Positions 35,688 through 46,640 of a stretch of 64,000 bases of DNA are shown piece after piece. The stretch lies in NCBI GenBank assembly GCA_016617855.1, contig JAECUM010003637.1:62001-126000 (forward strand). The letters run 5' to 3'. A program made the position numbers and the translations under genes. Every line of letters begins with the position of its first letter. Within the stretch, counting starts at the first letter, position 1. This stretch comes from Megalonaias nervosa (Eukaryota > Mollusca > Bivalvia > Unionida > Unionidae). The notes below the pieces were generated by a model that was not told the DNA's origin, searched no databases, and was given only the letters and a program-made list of their open reading frames with translations.

Positions 35688-35978
35688 GTGTCTTGTGATG
35701 CCCATCAAGAAGATTATACGACGAACCGACCATCAGCAGAGACGAATTCCGGTATACAAAGAGGTGTGCCAGGCGATTCGCTTCAGTGTTGTTTACTCTT
35801 AAAAAACTGTCACCCAACAGAAGTGCACATGCCAAAAAAGGATAAAGAAAGGGACTGCCTCCTTGTTTGGACAAACACTGGGAAGTATTGTCCGTGCAAC
35901 AGGATTAGACCTGAATGGACGCTTGGATTAAATGAAAACACAACACAGTGTGATGAAAGGTGGAAGTTTATGATGTAA
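35688..35978 (+). pseudogene. Unknown frame cut off at the solo LTR insertion
   Basis: A 96-codon + frame with CLLVWTNTGKYCPCNRIRPE. It ends 5 bases into the LTR, so its stop is supplied by the insertion. An alternative frame here has TVTQQKCTCQKRIKKG. I recognise no domain. By position it would be a Polinton gene between ATPase and the alpha-helical protein. Confidence 0.3.
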
Positions 35979-36901
35979 CGAATATGTAATTAAGTTGCTT
36001 GTGTGTTAGTTTTAAAATCTTTTTCAATTTAATTTTGTTTCATTACATTTTATTGTAATGATAATTTTCATTGGATTTGAATCTCTTTTCCGAAAATTGG
36101 CTTGGCCCGATTAGATTATAATATTTCTTCAGCACTATTTTAGCTCACTTTAGTTCTTAGATTTTGTAAACATCGAGTGAAGACGATTGGCTATTGCCAA
36201 GGTCATTTTCGGCTCACGTGTTAGCTGAATTGTAACAGCCTTTCATTTTTATTTATTTCCAGTGTGAACATTTGATTCTTTGATAGGGCTATTCTAGCTA
36301 CATGATAATTGTTATTTTTGTTAGTCCGCTTTTCAAGTTAGAAATCACGTAGCCCGTCACATGAAATACCATGTGATCTAAACTCGAGGCTTAAAACAGA
36401 CATTTTCTACTAGATCTATTGAGTTGTATTTTAAACCTTGAGGGTTCAAGAGGTTTTTATTGTTGATGCCAGATTGTTTTGAAGTTCATCTGTTTTTTGG
36501 AATTTAATAATTTATTCTCTAGAAAACTAAACAAGTGCTTCATATTTATAAAAATTCTGGAAGAAAGAAATTCAATGGAAATGTATTCTGGAGTTTAACG
36601 GAAACATTATAAACTGTGATTCAACGAGAATCTGTTACCATCAGTACAGACATTATCTGACGTCATCGCCTCCATATTAGAATTTCATCGAGATTCGAAC
36701 CTGGATCCAATTAGAACTGTTTAGTGATAGGACTTATATTTTTCAATCCTAGGATTAAATTTTGGATTATATTCACAAACCGTGTCCTATTTCCAATTTT
36801 TACGTTGTTTTCTAGGGAAATAAATTATTTTGTTAAAATTTACAAAGCTTCTTGACTTCACTCTTTTCTTTTGTTACATATGTACGACCCTACATGTAAC
36901 A
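35974..36901 (+). mobile_element. Solo LTR, copy 1 (928 bp, TSD ATGA)
   Basis: Starts TGTAACGAATATG and ends CATGTAACA, a 5'-TG...CA-3' element with short inverted ends. The flanking ATGA is exact (35970-35973 and 36902-36905). A polyadenylation-like AATAAA lies at 36819, 82 bases from the end. A second copy lies at 49497-50422 and they align end to end. No gag/pol is adjacent, so both are solo LTRs of a retrotransposon with 4-bp TSD (Gypsy- or BEL-like; inference). It could instead be a long non-autonomous DNA element. Confidence 0.75.
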
Positions 36902-36905
36902 ATGA

Positions 36906-38465
36906 AATGAATTAATAAATATATGTATATACTCTATAACATATACAGTGCGATTCTTTCACGTTCCAAACACACGACGCATTCAAATACTTAACCCAAA
37001 CAATCACAAATGGAAAAATGACAATGTGATTCATGTATTCAAAAATGAAGATAAGATTCACATAATCCCATGTAATGAAAGTAAGATTCATATAATATCA
37101 TGCAATGGAAGTAAGATTCATATAATCTCATGTAATCAAAGTAAGATTCATATAATCTCATGTAATGAAAGTAACTCAATTGTACTCAATTGAAACACAC
37201 CATATGATCCACGTACTCAGTTGAAACAACATAATTGAAACAAATATGATCAATTGTAATCAACATAACAATTGTACCAAACATATGACTCGTGACTCAG
37301 TTATTTGTACAGACCATACGATTCATTACCACGTATGACTCATATAAATTCTTGTAAAAACTTGCAAACTAAACATTTTGAACTCGACCACGTGTCCATT
37401 GTCAAAAAAAAAAAACAACAGTTATCCTGAATTCTAGTATTGGCAACACTCAACATTTATGGACCCACCATGCGCACAAGTTTACAAATCAGCAGTTCCG
37501 TCCTTGTATGACATTGATGGTCACACCTGCTTCCATCCCTGTACAGACATACAGACGGCCAGACTGACAGCCTGATATACCCGCACACACTTGCACAGCT
37601 AACATAAAACCAAACTGATCATAATAACAGGTATGGAATTAAAATCTATAGATACATGCTACTAAATTAAACTCTTAATAGCAACTTGTAACAATTCAAA
37701 AGTTCACGTTTCAAATCTGCTTATTGGTAAAGGCAACATTTCACGCTACGACATTAAAACTGAATATGCTTCACATATCAAATAAAATAAAAATGTAACA
37801 CTTACCCCTTTGGCTGTAGAACAAAAATGGAGAACGTATACTCCTTGACAAGATCCAAAAGACCAATGTGTCAATTAGAGAAGAAACTTGCCTTAAATCT
37901 CCAGGAGAATGAGTATTAGTAAGGGTAAAATACCCGTGCATACCGTGATCTTTGTGCTTCTCGCTGAAAGCGATCTACGACGAGATACATGTTAGTTCAG
38001 TCGCTTAACTAGAACAACAACTATCCACCCTAGGTAACGTTGTACGCATGTACGACGAAAATGATCAAATCGTTCTAAGGCGAAACCAAGTTATTTCTTA
38101 CCTTATTCTGTGACAGTCGGTACTGACTAAAGGCCATCCACCCATACAGAAACAATTCATTAAAAAACCCTATCAAGAAATCATCGATACCGTTTGTGAA
38201 GGTTATTTGGATGTCTTGTAAGGAACGATGCTTTTGTCCAAACACCAGAAAGAAAGCTTTGGAAAACATCGAAACGTTCCTCGCCAAAAGTCAAAAAGAA
38301 AACACGAATCAATCGAAGTAAAGAGAGTAAAAGGAACCCTTTTCTGGAAAAGCGTCATTCGGGAACTTTGGCATTTTTAACAAGGACGAAAGCTTACTTT
38401 AGTGCCCTACAAATGATGGATGGAATTCCATCGTTGACAGGAACAATGGACCCCTCATTTACATC
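36906..38465. other. No clear gene; includes a 30-bp minisatellite
   Basis: The 30-bp repeat is annotated separately. A run of A at 37405-37417. The 70-codon minus frame at 38287-38075 has no motif. Part of this stretch must be decayed Polinton DNA because the element continues on its far side. Confidence 0.4.
37043..37172. repeat. 30-bp minisatellite, four units
   Basis: Unit GTAAGATTCATATAATCTCA plus TGTAATGAAA, four near-identical copies. The + frame across it repeats SKIHIISCNE, an artefact of a unit length divisible by three. Confidence 0.85.
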
Positions 38466-39016
38466 CCAATCCTCATCTCACCGAGATGTCACAGGTAAAA
38501 CAAGAATTGCAAATGTTGATAGATCGCACCGATTTGTCAGAAACGGAAAAATCGCAACGTTACGGTCAAGTCTTGCTACGTCTTCAACTCTTTCACTAGA
38601 GCGATTTAGACCAAAGAGCTAAACCAACTTCGCGATTTCAAGGGCATGATGAAGAGCCAACCACCATCACTACCCCCAGTGAACAAGACAGATTTAGCCA
38701 CACCGATGCAAGAAGAAGAGGACGCACGAAAAGCCTTTCAAACTCCGTCTGTTCCCATCCCTGCCAAGATTTCAGCGCCCTTGTTGACCCCTTCCTCCAC
38801 TCCTCAACGAGAAGAACTCAAAGTTTGGGTTAAAATGATAATGTTGACCCCATCTTCGGCAGTCAAGAAGGGAAAACAGAAACGAAAAAAGAAAACAACA
38901 CAAAAGTGATACCTTTACCACTGTCACCACCCTCGGGACCTACTCCCATGGCACATCGAACATATCATGTAGTTTTCAAATCCCACGAAACCAAAAGTAG
39001 CATCGGTGAACAGTGA
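38466..39016 (+). pseudogene. Polinton alpha-helical structural protein upstream of integrase
   Basis: In one frame the block VKQELQMLIDRTDLSETEKS, then QRYGQVLLRLQLF, fits a short helical segment conserved in the Polinton protein that precedes the integrase (pattern: helix, R-T-D-L, E-K, Y-x-Q-V-L). A TAG follows at about 38601, then a Pro/Ser/Thr/basic linker with RRRGRTKSLS and a second stop (38829), and a KTETKKEN segment before a final TGA at 39014. Other frames (38368-38622, 38646-38909) are partial shadows. Function in the family is not settled; likely virion-associated. Broken. Confidence 0.5.
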
Positions 39017-39800
39017 TTGACTTATTGAGGAGAACTCTTGTGGATATCATTTTAGCCAGCATTTACTATAATCCTGCTCATCCTTCGCGATACGGAGAAG
39101 TTCAAAAATTATATCGCGCTGCCAAAACCCAAATGAAAAGTGGCTACAAGAACAAGCGAAGTACATGTTACGCAAACCCATTCTACGAAACTTTTGCAGA
39201 AGTCAAGCCAAAATGGAGAGCAGCGATCATCAATCACAAACCAGTTTAGCAGATTCTCTCATGCGGCCACGTGCAATCGCGCTTACAAATATTTGTTTTA
39301 TGTCATTGACGTTTTTTCAAAATTCTAATGGGTCATGCCTTTGACTTCCAAAACAAGCTCAGAGTTAGTGCGAGCCTTAAAACTGGTCTTGAAACAAAGC
39401 GGTCGTCACCATCTTCGATGGCAAACTGATAGAGGCACCGCATTTCTGGGTCAAGCTTTCCAAAAATAATTTTTTTAGTAGAAAAGATATTAACCAAAAG
39501 CACCTTAGACAACGGTTATCTACCGACCTGAACCAACGAAATGTTCCATGTCACTGGCCGAGTTCATGGTTGGTATCCTTCCATTTATAAATTGGAGGAC
39601 ATGAAAGGCGAAGTGATGAAAAGAACTTTATTCATGCCCGAGTTACATCGAGTGACCAAACATGAAGACGTGTACTACATCGAAAGCATTCTTGATGCAG
39701 GACCCGTAAAGCAGGCAAACATTGAGTCGAACAAGTGAAAGTGCGTTGGATAGTTCTGGGTTGGTGTTTTGATTCTGGGATGAACGATTCGTACGGCATC
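39017..39800 (+). pseudogene. Retrovirus-type integrase with chromodomain (Polinton INT), broken
   Basis: N-terminal block: IYYNPAHPSRYGEVQKLYRA (about 39065-39125), the typical start of Polinton integrase. The core follows after a frameshift: YKYLFYVIDVFSKF (about 39290), a stop, then SELVRALKLVLKQSG and QTDRGTAFLGQAFQK (about 39362-39470), carrying the second catalytic aspartate. The first aspartate and the glutamate of the D-D-E triad are not found in readable frame. C-terminal part: VHGWYPSIYKLEDMKGEV (39571-39624), PELHRVTKHEDVYYIESIL, and a frameshifted chromodomain strand VKVRWIVLGWCFDS. At least three frameshifts or stops. The gene order integrase then penton then capsid matches Polintons. 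Confidence 0.8.
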
Positions 39801-40200
39801 GATTATAAAAGAAGCAACCGTCAACCGTTCAACACAGCAGGAGCGACCGCTCCTTCCTTGAGTTCTTCTCTTCAAGATCGACAAAATCAATTTACGTGAG
39901 TATCGTGTGGTGAACATGTTCCTAAAACGCAAATCTTCTTTTTCTACCAAATCATTGTGTTGTATTGTGACCTCGGAGCCGCCGTTGCAAATATCAGTTT
40001 GCTACAAGGAGGTAAACAGCTGTGGACCATTTTAGTTCGCAGTTTCGTCGGTTACCGCCTTCTGAAATATTCCGATAACAACGGCTGCCTTACCACCAAC
40101 GCCAGTCGCCACCAATAAAGCAGCCCTTTTTGGAACGTCTGTGACCTCGAGTGACTCCTCGGAAAGCAGAACCCTCGAATTCTGAATAACCTATTTTACT
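39801..40200. other. Intergenic in the Polinton remnant
   Basis: No convincing frame between integrase and penton. The 91-codon minus frame (39950-39675) overlaps the integrase chromodomain and is a shadow. Confidence 0.4.
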
Positions 40201-41060
40201 TAACTTTGCCAAGTAAGAGGTCCCTGGATGTTTTTTACAACAACACCTTGTGCTGCTTCACGGCCAAATTATATCAAGCCATCCAACTGGATCACGAGGC
40301 TCATTGGGAAGTCGCTTTCGTAGAAATCTTTCATTGCACGCAAGTCCCAAATGTCAGTGGGAATCAAACTTTTTCTTACTCGAAATCCTGAACAAATAAG
40401 TGCAAGAACACTTGGACAAAAATGATCCTCTCGTGTACGAATCCAAAGGACCATCCACTGCCAATTCTCAATTGAGCATCAACACCATGAACATCCCTGG
40501 TAGCTATTATTTTAGTGTTCAACATCTGATAGAAACGATTGCCACCATTTCCAACGAACAGTTTGGCAACACCCTGGACAAAACTAAACTACGTGTACTG
40601 ATCCAGTTCCTTAAAGTAATTCGGCGTCTGTATATAATTTTTCGGATGCCAAAAGGTTGTCCATCATTTTATTTCCTGTTTTGTTCAATATTTTGTTTGC
40701 AAACCTCAAAATAGCCCCGAATCCAAAATTCGTCCACAGCAACGGGTGATTTGACAAGCATTTTCGTCACCCTGTGGAATTCAAGGAAGTATTGAATTTC
40801 ATCTTTGTTCACTCCAAGGTGGTTGAATACAACGTGGTGGGAAACACAGCCGAGCAGTTACTGAGAGTCATTCCTTTCAAAGTGGATTCTGCCGTTGCTG
40901 CTTACGAGGAAGATGGAAACTCTCAGTAAGTAGTATTTCGACAGTGTCAACATTGGTATTAAAGGTGATTTATGACAAAATATTCCAATTTTGAAAGGAA
41001 ACGTCACGGTGAAACGACATTTTCAAAAAAGATTCTCTCTCGACTTGTAAGTTATGTATC
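40201..41060 (+). pseudogene. Penton-like minor capsid protein (Polinton), broken
   Basis: Single-jelly-roll vertex protein remnant. N-terminal block: SKRSLDVFYNNTLCCFTAKL, then QLDHEAHWEVAFVEIFH (40206-40330), a hallmark start of the Polinton protein adjoining the integrase. After a stop and frameshift a long frame (40400-40714) holds SYYFSVQHLIETI and FGNTLDKTKLRV. Near 40775-40927 another frame gives EFKEVLNFIFVHSKVVEYNV and AEQLLRVIPFKVD. A last block near 40985 reads IPILKGNVTVKRHF. All parts are collinear but in three registers. Penton identity comes from family knowledge and position between integrase and major capsid. Confidence 0.65.
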
Positions 41061-41084
41061 ATGTTTACCTAGGAATCGCTTGAC

Positions 41085-41470
41085 AACGAGGACATGGTTT
41101 AGGAACATGCTCAACTCTGCATTTCTTTCAGTGACCTCCGTCTTAAAACCGATAGTGACACGAGGACTGCACGCTTTGAAAGATGCTGCTTTGATGCAAG
41201 GGTAATAATTTCTCCAAAAATGTCATCATCGACAAACTCTTGAGCACAGGCAAAAATGAAATTGCTTCAAACTGAAAAGACGTCTTGGCTTGCCGAGACA
41301 CTCCTATAAATGTACTGCCTGCTGATAATCTATGCATTCCATCCTCGTTCTCAGCAAAGACCAGGTAGAAAGTGGGTCGACACATCTACATAGCTCATTA
41401 ACAAGTTGCGAGAAAGACTAAGAAGAGAAGAACAGCCAAGGAATTAGATGTCTTTGATTACTAACATATA
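41085..41470 (+). pseudogene. Small hydrophobic virion-type protein between penton and major capsid
   Basis: The frame segment WFRNMLNSAFLSVTSVLKPI, then VTRGLHALKDAALMQG (about 41093-41203), looks like the amphipathic or hydrophobic pVI/pX-like small protein found at this position in Polintons. A basic KKRRTAKELDVFDY segment ends near 41462, just before the capsid gene. The middle is frameshifted. Assignment rests on position and on the amphipathic L/A/K pattern. Confidence 0.45.
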
Positions 41471-41474
41471 AAAA

Positions 41475-42728
41475 CAATGATGTACCGAGATTCTTGCGAA
41501 TGTTCCAAGTTAAACTGGATCTGTTTGTCATGCCACTCACCATGGTGATGATGCAAGAATCAATATTGGTAGAATCCGTTTATCAGGATCTATCGAATTT
41601 AAACTAAAGGTACAGACCGACAATTACATCGATCTGAATAGCAGTTACTTGTATCTGAAAGTCAAAGTTGTCAAAATGGATGCAACTGCTCCAGGTGTCG
41701 ATACCAGATTAGCTCCCGTCAACAATTTCATGCATTTGTTGTTCAGCGAAGTGAATTTATACTTGAGTAACAAACGGGTGAGCAGCAGAATGGATACTTA
41801 CCTTTACCGAGAGTACCTAGAAACTCTCAAAACGTACGGAAAAGAAGATATGAACACACTTCTGGAAGCTTCCGTGATATCGAACCCTGACACGTTCGAA
41901 AAGTTCACCAACACAGCCCAGACAGACGATGGCAATCCTCACAATGTGGATTTCACCTACCGTCGAAATAAAATCCAAGCAGGGCACAGTTTGCAACTGA
42001 TGGATCGTTTGAATTTTGGACATACAGTTGCAAGACAAATATTCATTGAACGGAGTGGACGTCTGCCTAAGACTGAATCGAAGCAGTACCGTTTTCCATT
42101 TGATGACACGCGCTCCAAGCCATTATTCAAAAAACCTGATTCTACGTTCGACGTGTGGAAGTGTTACCTAACGAGGGAAATGGCATCAGTCACATGTTAA
42201 GCAGAACGACTGCCAAGTACCCGTTACGATGAAAGGAAGTGAAATCCTTCAACATTGCCGTTGGACTCTGATCCAAGATCGAAAATCATCTTTTCCAAGG
42301 TCAGTTCCTTAACCTTTAATCATAGGCATCGTCAGCAATGAAGCCCTCATCGGGGCCATCATTCAAAATCCTTTCGAGTTTAAGCACTAGAGAGTGTCCA
42401 AGACAGAGGCCAGTCGCGATGTCCAGATCGTGTGTACCAGACCCTCCGAACCTAACTTTGAAAAGAGAAATTACTTGAGATTAGACTTGTCCCTGTATCA
42501 GGCCACGCAACAGTTAGGCACTAAGTGCAGTCGTCATTTTGTGCAAGTATTACAAGGTTATGACTTGTGAGCTTTTTATTATCTTCTGACCAAGGCAGCG
42601 ACGAGGGACATTTCCACCCATTAACATCAGGCCAACTTCGTGTAAAACTTCATTTTGCAGCTCTAGCAAACACGGTGAACGTCATCTTCTATGCAGAATT
42701 TGACAATACTCTGGAAACAACAGCATGA
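41475..42728 (+). pseudogene. Polinton double-jelly-roll major capsid protein, broken
   Basis: Best preserved gene of the element and close to full family length (about 415 codons). It begins with SCECSK, then shifts to KLDLFVMPLT and shifts again into SIEFKLKVQTDNYIDLNSSY. A long open frame (to 42200) includes RLAPVNNFMHLLFSEVNLYL, RMDTYLYREYLETLKTYGKE and FIERSGRLP. After it come TAKYPLR, GIVSNEALIGAIIQNPFEF with one stop, RPSEPNFEKRNYLRLDLSLY, and in the final frame GQLRVKLHFAALANTVNVIF, AEFDNTLETTA ending in TGA at 42728. About five disruptions. The order of blocks and the ending match the metazoan Polinton capsid family often annotated as F54H12.2-like. Confidence 0.85.
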
Positions 42729-42756
42729 GAGAAATCAGTATATACTATTAGAAACT

Positions 42757-42924
42757 ATGGAAGAATACGAACAATCACCGAAAATAAAATACGAAGCAGC
42801 GGACGACGACGAGGGTGTCTTTTATCGAGAACAAGACGAAAATAATACAGTAAACAAAGAGACCGTCATTATGTCGAGATGGCCAGAAACAATGGCACTT
42901 TTCAGAGATAACAAATCTCTATAA
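42757..42924 (+). CDS. Small acidic frame downstream of the capsid
   Basis: From ATG 42757 a 55-codon frame, MEEYEQSPKIKYEAADDDEG and RWPETMALFRDNKSL, ends in TAA. It starts 28 bases after the capsid stop and has no stop inside, unlike its neighbours. No family recognised. Could be a small element gene or a chance frame. Confidence 0.35.
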   Translation: MEEYEQSPKIKYEAADDDEGVFYREQDENNTVNKETVIMSRWPETMALFRDNKSL

Positions 42925-43065
42925 AAGAGATACTGATCAATTTGCCAAAACACTTTTGTGTTTGTATATTTTTGTCTGTGTTTGCTTGTGCATGTGTTTG
43001 TTATTTTCTCCAAAACAAAAAAGTAACATTTTCTTATGAATTGTGTGTTTGTATGTAAGGTTTTA

Positions 43066-43133
43066 GTGATATGCCTATATACACGAATTAATGTGCTTTT
43101 TAGTGATATGCCTATATACACGAATTAATGTGC
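43066..43133. repeat. Tandem duplication of a ~35-bp unit
   Basis: AGTGATATGCCTATATACAC followed by GAATTAATGTGCTT occurs twice in succession, almost identical, so it is recent. Confidence 0.9.
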
Positions 43134-43354
43134 TTGTGTGTTTGGTATGTTTAGTGTATGTATGTGTTTCTTTATGTATGTATTTGTCGTTAGAAACGTT
43201 TTCCTTATCCTATGTGTGTTTGTTTTTAATAGAGCGTATGTCTTTGTACAAAGTTGGAAGAGTTTCTTTTAGGTCCGCGCTGCTATCTCCTTTGGATGTA
43301 ATGTGTGATATTTCTTTTGAGTGGATATTTATATTCTCTATCGCGCCTTAGGCA

Positions 43355-43390
43355 TATAAAGCGGACTGTTTGTCAGTCGTACCACTCACC
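43355..43390 (+). promoter_or_regulatory. Candidate TATA core promoter
   Basis: TATAAAG at 43355-43361, with pyrimidine-rich initiator-like TCAGTC at 43373 and CTCACC at 43385, and ATG of the next frame at 43418. The spacing suits a Pol II core promoter. Inference only. Confidence 0.35.
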
Positions 43391-43417
43391 GTTAATCTAA
43401 GAGAAGTTGCAAACTTC

Positions 43418-43765
43418 ATGATACAAACTGGTGGATATAACGCAACTATTCTAGCAAGTAGCGGTTCAGTGGCATACCCTAGCCCGAGAGACAGAAGGGA
43501 CGTTACTGCTGTCCAAAGAGCGAAGAGATGTTTCTATGATATATTGAATGAGAAAAAGGAAAAAGTACAAAATCATTTTGGATAAGAAAAGGACGAAAAT
43601 GAAAATGAGAATAAAAAAGCAGACTTTGAGAGACTAATGAAAATTGGAAGAAGGTACAGGACACGTTTAAGAGGATGGAGCATCCAGACTGGATGTCAGA
43701 GGATGGAAAGAAGATGGATTAAGTGCAAAAACTTAGGAAATGGTGAAAGACCTGCCAGGTAGGGA
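43418..43765 (+). pseudogene. Unknown basic protein downstream of the capsid, one internal stop
   Basis: ATG 43418, frame with GGYNATILASSGSVAYPSPR, DRRDVTAVQRAKRCFYDIL and a TAA at 43583. The same register continues with EKDENENENKKADFERLMKI and GRRYRTRLRGW before a stop near 43760. A single stop thus splits a ~115-codon frame with a basic, helix-prone C-terminus. No known domain. Located after the major capsid gene in the + direction and preceded by a TATA-like motif, so probably an accessory or late gene of the element. Confidence 0.4.
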
Positions 43766-43799
43766 GAACGGAGAAGAAACCCCATGTATACAGCTTAAT

Positions 43800-43970
43800 A
43801 CTTTATCCTTCCCGTTTGACCCCATAAACTCTTTTGAACCGAAGAGTTAATCCCATGTTAATTTCCCGCTTGACCCCAAGAGTTCTTCCCATCCTAAATT
43901 CCCGTTTGAACATGAAGTGTCCTTCGCATCTTAAATTCCACTTATGCCCCCAAGTGCCATTTCTCATATT
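43800..43970. repeat. Degenerate ~40-bp tandem repeat
   Basis: Units of the type TTCCCGTTTGACCCC-AAGAGT-TTCCCATCTTAAA. A related but more decayed block lies at about 47190-47290, directly upstream of the second D1 copy. Confidence 0.6.
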
Positions 43971-43979
43971 GCAAACAAG

Positions 43980-45300
43980 TGTCACGATTTACAGGGTACT
44001 GCATTTGTATTGGAAATATGATTGAGTTGTTTTTTTTTCTGAATAATACTTTATGACCTTCGGATTGCAGTATCTGTCCGAAGAAAAGAGTTCATATTTT
44101 CACAAACAAATGCAGCAATCTTTAATTTTATACCCATTTTGTTTTTCTACCTATGGCTTAATATAAATAAGAATACAATACAAGAAACAAATTAATTGAA
44201 TTTATGCTGTATTTCAAAATGAATATACAACCGTAGATTCATCAATGCATAGTAACAATATTAATTTGCACATATCGCCTCCCAGCGACCTTCGAACTTC
44301 GTCGCGCTCGTCATTATTTTAAAAAATAATTCTCGTTTTGGGTACTTAAAATTGAGATTTAGAGTCATTTTGTCAATGAATTTTTCCAGTTGGTCTGGAA
44401 TGGGTGGATTTTTATTATTTTTTCCTGTCTATCCAATTCATTTCTGCTTAACTGCTTGTGATGGACTGGACTTCTTAGCTGAGTCATTTCTGCATGACGT
44501 ACTTGTGATCTGAGCAGTGAAACGACACGCCTTGAATCAATATCGCTGTTTATGTTCTATCATTGAATGTTTGGAATTTTAATGTGGGAAACAGATGAAA
44601 TCTTTTAATGGAAACTGTCAATAAGACGTAATGGAATATCACATTCATTTCTTTTAGTGTGCAGTAGGGAAAATGTGATTTCTGTTGGAAATGTAGTCGA
44701 AATTAAAGCACACTTTTAGGGTGTGTATCAAGTTTTGCAAACCTTGACATGGGTTATGTGATTCGGATTTGGATGACCAAATAAAAAAGTGCATTTTGAG
44801 GAACTTCAAAATACAGAAATTTAAGTATATTAATTGCCATTCTTATTACCAGCTAACGAAGACACATGTTTATGCCCTATCACTTTCTCGCACTCATTTG
44901 GAGGGAACCCAACCATGCGTATGACCTCTTTGGCTTCTATTGCTAGCTTACAACGAAACCATTGTATCAAAATTCTTAACGGGGAAATTTAAAAGCAGTT
45001 CCTGTGTGACAGTCAGTTTAGCTGGTGGAAATTAGATCTCGTGGTCTTGGCTTATTGGTTCTCAGGCTCATGATTTTGAACCAATACCTTCGGTTTCATC
45101 GTATCTGATAAATATCCGTTTGGTCTCAATAAGCTTTTCTGTGCATTTTTATAGACCCTACAGAGCACTTTTTATCATTTGCACTCTTCTATTTGCGAAA
45201 CGTTACGAACATCTCCACTATACTATCTGTGGAAAGTTACGAACATTTCTCCTAAATTACTGTTTAAATGATCATTTGTTTCTTTGTTTCAGAAGCAAGG
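43980..45300 (+). repeat. Segmental duplication D1, copy X
   Basis: Aligns with 47833-48905. Shared words in order include TACTGCATTTGT, AAAAGAGTTCATATT, CAATACAAGAAACAAATTAA, CTTGAATCAATATC, TGTGATTTCTG, TCAAGTTTTGCAAAC, TCTCGTGGTCTTG/CCTCGTGGTCTTG and GTTACGAACATTTCTCCTAA. Copy X has about 260 extra bases near 44255-44515. No exon recognised in it. Confidence 0.85.
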
Positions 45301-45830
45301 TTTTTAATGCCGATGCCGAATGTTGAATCATTTTAGGCAGATTTATGGGGACGTCAACCTTTGGCGAGCATTGTTCCAAGAAAATATTTACTGTTGGTTT
45401 CATAGTAGGAAACGAGGATTTGCTTACTAAAAAAAAACAAAAAAACAACAAAGCATATCAACAAAATGAAGCAAAAAATATTTGTCAGTTCTGGAATTAT
45501 AAACCTTCAATTATTAACAAGTTTTTTTTTCTCAAAGTAAAATAGGTTTATGAATATTTTGAAATCATAATTTAACTGAATAATATTTACACAAAGACAC
45601 ATAAGGGCACGAGGACATAATTTACGAATACAAAGACTGACTTGTATTATAAGGCCAAAGTATCATTTTTCTTGCAGAACGTCGTCCTAATGCTACTGAG
45701 ATACGGCGTAGAAGATACAAGAAAGGTATATTTCTCATCCTCCTCAATAATGGCGAATGTACATTTTTTTATGCAGTTATCTACCATCTAAATAGTAATA
45801 ATTCTCCTATGAACATTGGAACGACATTTA
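45290..45830 (+). repeat. Segmental duplication D2, copy X
   Basis: Aligns with 55140-55670, including TTGTCAGTTCTGGAATTATA, ACTGTTGGTTTCATAGTAG and CATCCTCCTCAATAATGG. It contains the 48-nt exon candidate. Confidence 0.88.
45678..45725 (+). CDS. 48-nt phase 1-1 exon candidate, copy X
   Basis: Acceptor TTTTTCTTGCAG and donor GTATAT bound 48 nt. Read in phase 1 it encodes ERRPNATEIRRRRYKK plus the first base of the next codon, a basic hydrophilic peptide. The D2 duplicate (55529-55576) keeps length, phase and both splice sites. Small symmetric basic exons are typical of receptor juxtamembrane or cytoplasmic segments (inference). No rest of the gene is identified. Confidence 0.45.
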
Positions 45831-45839
45831 AAAGATATT

Positions 45840-46179
45840 CCATTTGCTCCAGAACTTATTGCAAAACGTGGTTTTAAGAACAGTAACTCCTGCAAACAAC
45901 ATACACATCTGACACTGAATCCACCACCTCATCCTGGGACAGTAATTTCTTAGGATAATAACCACCCAGACAAATATCTCTTGAATCATTTACCCTCAAG
46001 GACAAAACCCCGGGACATTACCAACCAGAACAAACTTACCACAGTTTTGTTTCAAATATTCTATCCTGTCTCTGTTGACATAGCCCTTAACCAAAGTAAC
46101 AATGCGTTCATAGCTGTCAGCATAAAGCTTTCTTAAAGGATCCAAATATAGAGATGAAAGCAACCCACGTTAGTTTGGA

Positions 46180-46180
<1 letters not shown>
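45840..46180. other. No gene seen
   Basis: No motif or repeat beyond a few GGGACA-type words. Confidence 0.4.

Positions 46181-46181
<1 letters not shown>

Positions 46182-46258
<77 letters not shown>
46182..46258. repeat. (TA)n microsatellite
   Basis: About 75 bases of TA with one GTA interruption. Confidence 0.97.
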
Positions 46259-46260
<2 letters not shown>

Positions 46261-46640
46261 TGTACTTAACGTTTTGTGTTTTTCCCTAGTACGATTTATC
46301 GTCTACCTGAACTTTGTCATGATGTTTACTTGAACTAAACTTATAGGCCTGACCTTGTTTACAAGTTTGGAATTTTTAGAAGGGGATTAGTTCATGAAAT
46401 TGATACAAAATTGACTTACATCCTGGTCATTTTGTTCTGTCATTCTTCAAGCGCTAGTCAGTATATAAGGAACTGTGTAGATAACTATTATTTCCTCTTT
46501 AGCGTCAGACTAGTAGAATCACTCATGGCTGTGTTAGATAGTATTTTGAGAGGATCATTATTGCAATTATTCATTACATTTACTAATGTGCTCACTGATT
46601 GGTATAGCGCTATATTGAGATTAATGTGAGTCCTTCCAAA

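Noticed and set aside
36948..37193. Repeat protein SKIHIISCNE
   Set aside because: 30-bp minisatellite is open only because its unit is divisible by three.
41817..42038. Minus frame in the capsid gene
   Set aside because: Shadow of the major capsid frame on +.
33522..43980. Terminal inverted repeats of the Polinton
   Set aside because: I looked for long inverted repeats with a 6-bp TSD around the element and found none; the ends are probably lost or too diverged.
46411..46629. 72-codon + frame
   Set aside because: No motif; probably chance, although a weak exon candidate lies just after it.
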